Positions 54,976 to 64,000 of a stretch of DNA of 64,000 nucleotides are shown in pieces (the first letter of the stretch is position 1; each line of letters begins with the position of its first letter). The notes below the pieces were generated by a model. That model made no database searches, was not told where the DNA came from, and was given only the letters and a program-made list of their open reading frames with translations. Source of the stretch: Icerya purchasi (taxonomy: Eukaryota > Arthropoda > Insecta > Hemiptera > Monophlebidae); NCBI GenBank assembly GCA_039619475.1, contig CM077115.1:148574274-148638273 (forward strand), given 5' to 3'. A program made the position numbers and the translations under genes.

Positions 54976-57629
54976 CCGCTACTGATGATAAGGCATTGTG
55001 TACCAGTCCTGGAACCTCCTGTCTTTAACGAATTTTCACTCTTGCTAACGATTCTTCTGTATATTTCGGTTCGAATAATACTCCGGCGCATATTTCTTTG
55101 TTTCGCCTAACATCGATGTTTTTTTTGTTTTTTTTTTTTTTCTCTCTATTATATAAGTTATAATTTATTAATTAATATTACCATTACGAAGTATCGTTAC
55201 AAATAAAAAAAATTAAAATCGGACGCACAAATTTATGCGCTACAAAAACATTTAATCGGAACTACAAAATAAATCGAAAGGATAATATTGAATTTAATCG
55301 ATTTGTTAATTAAAATTTTAATTTTTATGCCTATTTTTGAAATTTTCTAACCAGGATTTCCTAATTGGTTATAAAGCGATGATTTCATAAGTACCGCCTG
55401 TGTACGCGTGTGCGGATGTTTACAAATGCGAACTCTTTAGTTGATTTTCTTGTAGTTTGTCACGAAGTGTCTGATTGTTGTAAACAAAATTATTTAAATT
55501 TAACTTCATACCGTTAATTAATAGTAATTAATAATGAAGCAGACTGGATTAATATGCTCGGAAAATATGAGAAACAATCAAATAAGAAAACGGTGAAAAT
55601 ATTTTAACGATACCCTCTCGTAATAGGATGGAATGAATATCACACGATGCAATAAAATAGATGAAAACTATGCAGCACTTGATGGGGAGGGGGGATATTT
55701 TATTAACAAACAGACACGGATTTAAAAGACGATTTTCGAGCATTGATCTTATTTTTCGTTTTAATTGATTTTTCTCCTAATTCACTTACCGCATCAATTG
55801 CTCGCGATAGTCCAACACCGCAACGAGATGATTCAATATTTTCCTCTACAGCTACAGGTAAATCCACTAAAAACAATCATTAGCTCGCAATCGATTCACA
55901 TTTTCTAGTCACATGTAAATATTACAGCAAGCGGTTGTATTACAGTTCGGAAGTACCAGTCTTCCGCCGATAACTTAATGAGAATACATCTTCAATTTTT
56001 AACGCCGTTAATAGTAAAATAAAATTAGTTCCTTTCGCATTTCCAATCGAAACTATCGGAATTAATACGGACCGGATTAATACGGAAAAATCATCAAACT
56101 TTTTAAATGAATAAAAAACGAATTCGGCCAACTAAATTCGACGAACAAGGGGTGCACCCCCCATCCGCAGGGTACATTCTACTTTATGATACAATTATTT
56201 CGCGGCTTTGAACGAGTTAGCGGCTACCATCGTACAAGCTAGAGTTGCATCGGTAGGGATAGAACCATGATATTCCTAATAATCATACAAATACAACAGA
56301 CGCATTCTTCGCTAGCGGCGTCAACATAAATAACAAGTTAATTACCTGCCGCGGAATAAAACAGCCAACAAATAAACTTGACGAATGTTTTAGCCACAGT
56401 TCCTAACGACATCACACGCTACTTACAGTCAGTTCTATCGGTGGTAAATTTCTAGTTTGCGTGTAACTGACGAATTCACGGTCACATTATTAGTTTCAGG
56501 AGGCACACCTGTAGAATAATTCAAAGAGGATAATTACCAGTTAATGAAACGGAAAGCGCAAGCTAGAGATTTAAAAGCATCGCGATTCTAAGCATAGTAC
56601 TTCCAAGAAGATTGACCACCAATCGACAAAGATTGAGGAATAGAAGAAGAAGAATAATTCAATTTCAATTATACCAATACATAACAAAAATTATATATTT
56701 ATTTTTTCTATCCTGTTGTTATATTGAAGTATTTGAATTCTACGTATTTCTGGTTCTATTAACGGGTATTATTTCATAACTTCCGATGTAATACATTACT
56801 GATACTTTTGTTGTTACGTAATCTTCGATTCTCTAAATATTAAGCAAATTTAATACGATCTTGTTCTTCTATCGCCACCGTGAACAATTAATGAAAAGTT
56901 GACCAATACTTTTAAATCCGAAACTGCTTTACAAATTTTTTTTTTTATCACCATTGGAATCGTTCAAATTATTCTTAATTAATTTTTTTTTCATTACAAT
57001 TATTAATCAAAATATAACAAATTCTATTAAATACATTAACGGACTTTTATGAATAATAATAATAAATGATTCTAATAACGGATTCTTTAGAAAAGTAAAA
57101 TATCAATTAAAATATAATTCCTTTTAAATAAAACTTATTCTACGTACTACTACGGATTAGCCAGAAACTTATTTAATTATTAGTATATAAAAACTTATTT
57201 TTACCATTATTACTATTATTATTGCTACTACATATTACCGATCTTCTCTTGTCTCATACTCCTAAAATTTCCTGAGCTTCTAAGATATACTTAATACCCT
57301 ATCATTTTTATACATTCCTGTTATGCCCTGTTATGGCTAAAACGCCATAATATATATATATATATATTTACATATTTTTCTACAATAATAAAAAAGTATT
57401 GATAAATATTAAATTCAAGCGAGCTTTTTAATATCCTCAGTGGCGGCGTCACTGCTGTGATTTTGCCCCGGAAATGTGGTAAGAGTAATAGAAATTTTCA
57501 ACGGTTTTGGTATGAATTAAACATTTTAAAGTAATTAAATTAATTTAAAAAAATTTTAAGTATAAATAATGGAAAAAAATATGGAATTTTTTTGTAATGA
57601 AATCACATTAAAATTGATTATTGAAAATT
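54976..57629. other. AT-rich stretch with no recognised gene
   Basis: No supportable gene. A short (TA)n lies near 57350-57367. The word CAGTGGCGGCGTCACTGCTG at 57439-57458 looks like a DNA-transposon end but no partner end was found. Confidence 0.5.
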
Positions 57630-57641
57630 CTCTTAAGGGAT

Positions 57642-58311
57642 CCCTTCTCCTTCTTTTAAGGCAAGTGCCTTGTCTTTAAAGCAATACCTGCTGTTTTTCA
57701 AATGTACAACGCGAGTTTATAGCGAGACTACATTTGGACTATTTGTAATCGCTTGTTATCGTGATACAAATGCAGTCTCGTGTGTATCTGCCTACTATAC
57801 ATTAGACAGCGCACACATGGTGGTATGCATGTTTGCCACATTACCTTTCACATGACTATTAGCGGTTATTTACTTATTTATTTTGTTGTTTTTTTTCTGT
57901 ATCGTTTCTTTTTCGTTACTTTTCTGCTTGTATTTCTTAAAGGAGATCATGTATGCAAATTGAATATATAAACTATCTTTATGTATCTGTCTATAGATGC
58001 CTATCTAGAGTGAATGCATTTTTATATATATTTAAACTTAGACACATATATTTAATATTAATTCATTTTCGATTTATATAATAAGTACGATTAAATTTGT
58101 AACGTGTTCAATTTGAATAAACGATAATAAGAGCGTCGTTGGGCACTCACACAACGGGCAAAATTAACCATGTGAGACCCTCAACTTATTTTAAAATAAT
58201 AATAAAAAAATAAAAAATAATATCTGCGATAATTTCTGTCGTCACCTGAGGTAGAACTCAAGACTTCTGTAACAGAAGTCGGGTGCTCTAGTAACTAGGC
58301 TATCGCGATAA
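57642..58311 (-). mobile_element. tRNA-derived SINE (family 2), rearranged copy with perfect 12-bp target duplication
   Basis: CTCTTAAGGGAT flanks the copy exactly, at 57630-57641 and 58312-58323. On the minus strand the head is at 58311 to about 58225 (GATAGCCTAGTTACTAGAGC A box and a decayed B box near ACTTGAGTTCTACCTC). The SINE body (57880-57690) matches the copy at 14.2-14.6 kb, with shared words such as GCAGTCTCGTGTG and AGACAGCGCACACATG. Between them, at about 58126-58220 on the plus strand, lies the tail of the same family, CGTTGGGCACTCACACAACGGG and CTCAACTTATTT followed by A-rich sequence, in the opposite orientation. The element is therefore either a SINE with another SINE's tail inserted in reverse or a single copy that suffered an internal inversion. 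Confidence 0.7.
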
Positions 58312-58323
58312 CTCTTAAGGGAT

Positions 58324-59579
58324 ACATGCGCGTATTGCAAACATCTATTACAACAAGATCTGATTGCAGAAAAAAAAAAAAAATCGATTATAGTTTAATC
58401 AAAAGCAAAATTAATAGCGGACGATTTTCATAATAAAATATTAATCCAAGATGGTGACTTTTTATTTTGGTTGATGAGTGTAGGTTATCTGAAAATTCTC
58501 CGAATGGGAAGAACTGGAAGAAAATAAAACGAACAAAATTGATTCCAGTAGAAACTAAAATAATAGTATTAAAAGTAGCAGAAGAACATTCTGGGCAACA
58601 CTTAAAAAAAAAACGAATCGTGTAATTATGAATCATTTGAAACGCTGAAAAATGATGCCATAAGTGGAGGTACCAAAATGGATAATTATGATACTATTAA
58701 TTAATAGTCATCTGATCGTATTATTGAAGTTCGGTCGCAATATTTACGGGTAAAACTTTGGAATATGTAAGGGGTGAAATTTTTTGAATGTACATGAAAA
58801 CAATAAAGTATTAATAAAACTTATCCAAATATAAAATTTAATGATTTATTAGCTGACTAGAAGAAATTTACCAGAACGGACTTTAAGTGCAGCCAACCGA
58901 TTCTGGTTAAATAAGCTTTATGTTCAATCTAATTTTTGCATCATAAAATTTAAAAACATATTTAGCGAAAGAAAATTTTACCAAATATGTGAGATGTAAA
59001 GAACACATGTATTTGTAAATGAAATATTAACAGCAGCAAATAAAGTTTTCCCCAAAGTTAAAGCAATTAAAAAAAATTTTGACGAAAACTTTTGTTATGC
59101 TAAGGTTCTAGTACACCAGTCTATATATAAAAACTATTTTAGTACAAAGGCAAAATACGAATAAAGTGGCGTATTTTTTTTTTTTTTTGTTTTCCCTATT
59201 CCCAATAACATTGGGTAGGGCTGTTTATTTGTTTAATTTACAATTTTTACTATAATGTTCATTACGGGCACCATCCAATTAAGTTTTTGGTATATCCTGT
59301 AATCCCATTTTACAATTATATTAAATTAATATTTTCATACACTTAAATACACTAGCATTTTAACCCTAATTATCTCATATTAATATATAATTGTATTTTT
59401 CTTACGAAATATAATTTCTTCCGCGACAAATTCATTAAATTCTTTAAACAGATTTGTAACTCTGATTCTGTAGCGTATAAATTATTCGAATATTTTATTT
59501 CTACGGTTACATTCGTTTAATATGCGTCCAATATCATCTAAAAATTTACATCTTTTGCAATTTTCGTTATCTATATGCA
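58324..59579. other. AT-rich stretch with no recognised gene
   Basis: A-tract at 58370-58382 and T-tract at 59177-59189. No gene or repeat family recognised. Confidence 0.5.
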
Positions 59580-59582
59580 AGA

Positions 59583-60825
59583 ATCAGAGGTGTCTGTGAA
59601 CAGGACTGGGATCAAAATCAGTTTGGTTTCAGACAAGGACTCAGAACTAGAGACGCACTCTGTTGCCTGTGAATGTACTTTTCCAAAAATGTTAAGAGAA
59701 AAAGGAAAGATATCTTCGTTTGCTTCTTGGATTATGAGAAAGCATTCGATAGAGTTAAACATAACAAGTTAATTCAAATATTACAGGAGAAAAATGTAAA
59801 TACGTATGGCACATAGGGATTGTCAAGAATCTATACTGGAAGCAATCGGCCACAGTCCTAGTAGATGGAAAAAGATCGGAAAACATCGAAATATGCAGAG
59901 GTGTACGATAGGTTTGTATATTGTTGTCCCCTTTACTATATTTTAATGTATACACCGACGAAATATTCAAGGAATCTACGAGGTCGAAAAAGGTGTTAAA
60001 GCGAATGGGAAATGGTTAAATAATATCAGGTATGCGGATGACACAATTTGCTAATTCGATAGAAGACCTGCAAGAAATAACCAATAATACGAATGACGCG
60101 GGTATAGGATGCGGGCTTAACATAAATGTGAAGAAACCCAAATTTATGGTGATAAGCCGGGAAGAACATCGAAATACAAGAATCTTAATCAACGGTCGGG
60201 AAATAGAGCGAGTAAGAGAATTCAAATATCTCAGATGTTTTATAACAGAGAATTTAGAACCTGAAGTTGAAGTCAGACGTAGAATCGAATATGCTAAAAC
60301 AATTCTGAAGAAACTGGAAAATTTATTGACGGATCGCTCGATTAATTTGAAAACCAGGCGAATGATGTTAGTATGCTACGTATATACTCAGTTCTGTTAT
60401 ATGGTACGGAAATGATAACATACACACCTAAAATGATTAATCATTTGAAAGCTTGTCAGATGTGGTTTCACAGAAGAATGCTGCGTATCGCATGGACGTG
60501 GAAGTTAAGCAACAGAGAAGTATTGCAACTGGCCAGAACGAAATGTAGTCGAAACAATACAGAAACGTAAGATGATAAAATACTTCGCCCACGTTGAACG
60601 AGGAAAGAAATACAAATTATTAAAACTGATTATACAAGAACAAATTGAAGGTCGAAGAGGTCCAGGAAGAAGGAAAATGTCATGGTTAAGTAACATACAT
60701 CAATGGACTGGGATAAAATCAGTGGAAGATTTAATGAGGGCTGCAGAAAGGCGAAAATTTTGAAAAATTTAAAATACCAAGGATCGTCTGCGCGTAGTCA
60801 TACGTAAGACACAAGAAGAAGAAGA
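59583..60825 (+). pseudogene. RTE-type LINE, 5'-truncated, near-complete RT
   Basis: Plus strand, across two frames: DQNQFGFRQGLRTRDALCCL, then IFVCFLDYEKAFDRVKHNK (palm motif A, DYEKAFD), NLYWKQSATVLVDGKRSENI, RGVR.VCI..SPLL.FNVYTDEI (PQG-equivalent block) and NNIRYADDTIC (catalytic YADD, intact). These are followed by GCGLNINVKKPKFMVIS, REFKYLRCFITENLEPEVEV, RRIEYAKTILKKLENLLTDR, ACQMWFHRRMLRIAWTWKLS and GRRGPGRRKMSWLSNI. This order is the RTE-clade ORF. A frameshift near 60400 and stops near 59683, 59910 and 60051 inactivate it. The end AAGACACAAGAAGAAGAAG near 60805-60822 resembles the trinucleotide tail typical of RTE elements. Endonuclease domain absent. Confidence 0.8.
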
Positions 60826-60835
60826 TAATTTTAAA

Positions 60836-60837
<2 letters not shown>

Positions 60838-60873
<36 letters not shown>
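60838..60873. repeat. (TA)n microsatellite
   Basis: About 17 TA units right after the RTE tail. Confidence 0.9.
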
Positions 60874-60885
<12 letters not shown>

Positions 60886-61019
60886 CTCTAAATATACCAT
60901 GTCCGGATATGAATTGTACGTTGAAAAAATTGGGCGCGAAGTCTTTATAATTTATTCATTCTATGATATTTAGAAAATATTGTTTCGCTAGCCCGTTATA
61001 ACTGTCCCATATATTTTGA

Positions 61020-61975
61020 TATTTGTTCATATAATATTCAAGATTACTTTAAACTGTTTTACCTTAAGCACTTTATTTTCATAAATGTAATAGGGATGTC
61101 TATAAATTACGTTACTGAAATTGTGATTGATTTCAACTTTATTTTTAATTAAAAACATATTTATGTGTTTTTGCAATTCGTATTCAACGGGCATAATACC
61201 TGCGATAACTATCACAGCCATATAACTGATCGTTCTATATGCTTTAATAAGCTTATCTTTGATAAAAACATTTAAGTCTATTCTGAAATCTCTTTGTCTT
61301 TAACATATCAACATAAAAATATTTTGGTGTAAAATTATACACTCGTACAATAATATTCCCTTTTTATAATTTATACGGTTGTTGTCGTAGTTAATTGAAA
61401 ATCGGTTTAAATTTATTTATGATGTAACTAAAATGATTGTAAAATTTTAAGTTATTGTCTATAATAACAACTAAATATCTGATTTGATTTGTGTATTTAA
61501 TATTTGAACCAAATCTCGTTAAATTTAGTGGCTTTTTATTAGATTTTCTGTTAAAGAGAATATAGTTTGACTTATCTACATTTATTTCAATATTGAATTC
61601 CTTAAGCTGTTTCTTAATTTTTGTGTAGACGTGATATATATTTTGTTTTCTAACATTGTTTTGTTTTTTTATCTGCAATTACTATAGCAATGTTATCTAC
61701 AAATGTGATTATTTTTATGTTATTTGGTAAGGTTACGACGTTGTACATTTGTGAAAAAATTATATTCCTGGGTTACGGTCCTAAGATCGATCCCTGAGGT
61801 AATTGCATAATAATTTTTTCTTTCCTATATGAATTATTGATCTGCATAATGGTGTGTCTGTTGTCAAAATATCTATTTATAATATTTAACATTCCATTAT
61901 CGAGCCCTAATTTCCTTAATAGTTCAAACAAAGTTTCGCAGGATGATTATTATTATATTTTAAGAAAATGCAAAG
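61020..61975 (-). pseudogene. LINE F: decayed reverse transcriptase, minus strand
   Basis: Minus strand from about 61950: RKLGLDNGMLNIINRYFDNRH-like words, QINNSYRKEKIIM, QLPQGSILGP (PQG block), KIITFVDNIAIVIA (catalytic block with VDN for ADD, so inactive), KKQLKEFNIEINVDKSNYIL and NQIRYLVVIIDNNLKFYNH (thumb). Near 61220, AVIVIAGIMPVEYELQKHIN is the C-terminal linker found in jockey/R1-group LINEs. Stops occur at 61800 and 61690. The RNase H or Cys module is not seen and no poly(A) was located. It ends about 80 bp before the SINE at 62059. Confidence 0.65.
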
Positions 61976-62058
61976 AAAAATAAAATAGCTTTTCCGGAAA
62001 ATCTCTATCATTTAACCTTTTAGGTTGTAAATGTAAGTATTTGCAAATAAACTTTTCA

Positions 62059-62230
62059 TTAGCGCGGTAGCCTAGTGGTTAAACTGCTTGGCTATCAAAT
62101 CAGAGGTTACAGATTCGAGATTTGTCTCGTTCCGAATCCAAGTCGCTACCAGGTTTATTTAGCCCGAAATAATTGGATAGCAGAGAAATCTGGGAAAATA
62201 AAGACTACTGAGAAAAAGGAACTGGCTCCA
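62059..62230 (+). mobile_element. SINE family 1, copy 3, 5' part (split by LINE A)
   Basis: Best-preserved head of the family: AGCGCGGTAGCCTAGTGGTT carries an A box, and CAGAGGTTACAGATTCGAG a decayed B box. Body: TCTCGTTCCGAATCCAAGTC, GATAGCAGAGAAATCTGGG, AAAATAAAGACTACTGAG and GAACTGGCTCCA. The matching sequence then breaks off at 62230, and the family continuation resumes at 63103 beyond the LINE insertion. An A box of this quality suggests a tRNA ancestor, but the acceptor stem is not closed. Confidence 0.7.
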
Positions 62231-63102
62231 TTCCTCAGTATTTACTGATGGTTCCAGGAGTTCAGGGGAAGCAGCTGCTTCTTTTTTCTCCCCATTCAGT
62301 AATTACTCTCAATCCTTCAGGTTGCCGACTTTTTGTTCCATCTTCTCCGCGGAACATTATGCCATTCTACGAGCCGTTATATCTATTTGCACAGCTCGAT
62401 ACTCTGAAAGATACCTAATCATTTCGGACTCCAAAAGTCCTCTTGACTTTATTGTTTCCCGCATATGTTCTCTCATCTATAGTCTTTCCCTTTCCCATTC
62501 CATTTCCATCGACCTTTCCAAGTCATGCGGGTATTGACAGTAACGAGGCGATGGATTCCTTGGCTCGCTCAGCGTTGTCACACTTTCCTCGTTTTGTTAA
62601 AAAGATACCTGAACACAACATACTTCCCCTCTCTAAAAAAATTCATGTCAGACTTTGGTCGGATGTATATCGTCGCTCCTTTTCCCATCCTAATTCACTT
62701 TAACTTTCTATTCAGCCTAGACCCGCTTCCAGTTCTTGGTTCTATTATTTTCCTACCCTTAAGCGTTTTCTCATTATTGCCATCTGCTGTCTACGGTTCA
62801 ATCACACTTTGCTCCCATCCTCTCGGTTTCACGTTTTGCTCTCTCCCCGTCCCCTTATTGTCCATTTCACTCTATTGACCTTACTTTTGTTTGTGATCCT
62901 AACCACGTGCTGTTTGAATGTTCCAATCTTTCCTACGAACGTAATTGTACGCTCACCTATTGAAGCTGAATTTTCTTATTCCCTATAATGCTTCCTACAT
63001 TTTAACTTTGCCGTCCGCAAAGGTAGTTCCTATTCTTGCCTCTTTTCTTTCATCGATCTCCGAACCGATTAAGGATTGGCCGAGCTCAAAAAAAAAAAAA
63101 AA
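62231..63102 (+). mobile_element. LINE family A, copy 4: RNase H fragment inserted in SINE
   Basis: Begins near TTTACTGATGGTTCCAGGAG, which matches the RNase H start of copy 1, and ends in an A-run at 63088-63102. The 3' end GGATTGGCCGAGCTC differs from the usual GCGCGCCCA tail, consistent with divergence. It interrupts SINE family 1 between GGCTCCA and the block with TTAGGCTTAGTACATTGTG. No target duplication was recognised, because the flanks TTCCTCAG and TACGTATATAT do not match. It is the only LINE A copy whose host repeat is known. Confidence 0.75.
62244..62950 (+). pseudogene. LINE family A RNase H remnant (copy 4)
   Basis: Reading across frames: MPTFCSIFSAEHYAILRAVI, YLIISDSKSPL, then FPSHAGIDSNEAMDSLARSA (the PSHSGID.NDAADSLAR block of the RNase H) and KIHVRLWSDVYRRSF. 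Further on it gives YCHLLSTVQSHFAPILSV-like and FECSNLSYERN-type words of the C-terminal module. Residues WV before PSH are lost to frameshifts. Multiple frameshifts and stops mean no function. It corresponds to the copy 1 segment from FTDGSK to about FFECPALRNER. Confidence 0.7.
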
Positions 63103-63215
63103 TACGTATATATATTCTCTTTAGATCTATTAGGCTTAGTACATTGTGAACTTTAACTTCACATTCCCCGTCGCCCTGTCAAGGGTATGGGACTTACTTT
63201 ACTTTACTTTTCATT
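63103..63215 (+). mobile_element. SINE family 1, copy 3, 3' part
   Basis: Continues the SINE after LINE A: ATTCTCTTTAGATCTATTAG, GCTTAGTACATTGTGAACTT, CTTCACATTCCCCGTCGCC, CTGTCAAGGGTATGGGACTT and ACTTTACTTTACTTT. These blocks correspond to AGGCTTTGTATACTGTGAAC, AACTTCACAATCC, TTATCAAGGATGGATGAGAC and TTTACTTCAC of copy 1. Confidence 0.7.
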
Positions 63216-64000
63216 TATTCATTTACATTAGTTTCTTTTGTTGCCGTTGTTTAAAGTTTTCATTATTTATTGAAAATTTTTGTTACAGAGAATTGAGAAA
63301 TTTTCGTTTATTTTTGCTTTCTGCCAGCATTGCACAGAAATGTTTGATTTTTTTTTTTTTGACGTTACGCTTAAAATATGTCATGAACTGTGCCATGAAT
63401 TGTACCCCCCATCATTTTAGTAATCAAAATTATTTCACAGATTACAATGATAGAATGTAGTCGTTAACTTATCGCGAAGAAACATAACAGAATCAAATCA
63501 GTATAATGGTTTCTGTGGGAGTTATTGTCAATGAGTTGTCTTCGCAAAAAATACAGTTTATTTTTAATTGACGGACGTATGCGGTAGATAAGATTACAGA
63601 TAGAAAATTATATTTTTTCTGCTCAAATTTTTTCTCCTTCCATTTCTTTATTAGTAATATTACATTTTTTTGCTAATATCCGAAGTGCTAATAGCGTACA
63701 TATAGACACACTGGAGCCAATTCTGCGCATTCACTATTTGTCAGCAGCGAAGAGGTATGTGATGTATAAACTGGTAGATTATTTAAGGATTGATTTTAAA
63801 TGACCAAATTCGAATATAAAAAATAAGAACTTAATAATAATTTATTTATTTAAAGTCGCTCGGCAGCTAAGGCCATTTACGACGCCGAGAAATTACATCT
63901 TAGCGTATAGATTAATAAATGTAAAGAACAAAAAGGATATCTAAATAACAAAAGAAAGAGAAAAGGAAAGAAAGAAAAAGAAAGGAGGTAAGCTCTGCTG
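63216..64000. other. AT-rich end of window, with a LINE tail at 63840-63905
   Basis: No gene is supportable. Frame 63146-63460 overlaps the SINE tail and has no known motif. At 63840-63905 a minus-strand copy of the tail with GCGACTTTAAATAAATAAAT is present, related to 21716-21790. The window ends in an A/G-rich stretch (63948-63985). Confidence 0.45.

Noticed and set aside
57439..57458. hAT-like transposon end CAGTGGCGGCGTCACTGCTG
   Set aside because: No inverted partner end could be found within a few hundred bp on either side.
62059..62140. Functional tRNA gene at the SINE head
   Set aside because: The A box is good but the B box is decayed and the acceptor stem is not closed, and the same head is followed by SINE body in other copies.

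Overview
This is 64 kb of AT-rich nuclear DNA from a eukaryote, almost certainly an arthropod and most likely an insect. I base this on the dense mix of decayed non-LTR retrotransposons of several clades, tRNA-derived SINEs, mariner, Kolobok-type and pogo-like DNA transposon remnants, abundant AT, CA, GA and ATT microsatellites, long A/T tracts, and one CpG-rich island in an otherwise AT-rich background. The order cannot be fixed from the sequence alone. I recognise no conserved host protein. The window reads as intergenic or long-intron sequence in which almost everything identifiable is a broken mobile element. Most open frames above 60 codons are chance frames or pieces of reverse transcriptase.

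Layout. 0-1.5 kb: end of a pogo/Tigger-like DNA transposon carrying a 22-unit, 17-bp minisatellite, then the 3' part of a minus-strand LINE. 1.5-10 kb: mostly featureless AT-rich DNA with a LINE tail at 5.6-6.0 kb and several microsatellites. 10.4-11.1 kb: a foldback element. 12.2-13.0 kb: a CpG-rich island, the best candidate in the window for a host promoter or 5' exon. 13.6-14.6 kb: a Kolobok-like terminal remnant and a minus-strand tRNA-SINE with poly(A). 16.4-17.1, 19.7-20.1 and 21.5-21.7 kb: decayed reverse transcriptase pieces, around a diverged tandem repeat with units of about 270-280 bp (20.2-21.4 kb). 23.8-25.6 kb: a 5'-truncated LINE of the family I call A (RT plus RNase H, poly(A) tail). 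25.9-26.6 kb: a possible MITE and a strong hairpin. 28.6-29.2 kb: LINE A fragment and SINE. 31.4-33.1 kb: a Kolobok-type transposon with TTAA target duplication. 33.2-35.3 kb: one LINE inserted into another with a 14-bp target duplication. 37.0-38.6 kb: a conserved-looking repeat, a near-palindromic foldback element and an RTE-type LINE tail. 40.7-42.4 kb: a mariner with roughly 190-bp terminal inverted repeats, then another LINE A tail. 44.2-46.2 kb: the longest LINE A copy (minus strand). 46.6-50.4 kb: SINEs and three LINE tails. 52.1-52.9 and 59.6-60.8 kb: RTE-type LINEs. 57.6-58.3 kb: a rearranged SINE with a perfect 12-bp target duplication. 61.0-63.2 kb: a minus-strand LINE, then a SINE split by a LINE A insertion.

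The elements do not form a pathway, but they do show an order of events: LINE C jumped into LINE B, LINE A jumped into a SINE, and a SINE tail lies inverted inside another SINE. LINE A is the most successful family here, with at least five copies plus one related tail. Its copies are 5'-truncated and share a GC-rich 3' tail just before the poly(A). All RT and transposase frames carry stops, frameshifts, truncations or lost catalytic residues, so nothing here looks autonomously active. I found no clearly new biological system. The most unusual items are the two foldback elements, the 12-bp-duplicated SINE with an inverted tail, the minisatellite inside the pogo-like end, the ~275-bp tandem repeat, and the CpG island with a splice-donor-terminated frame.
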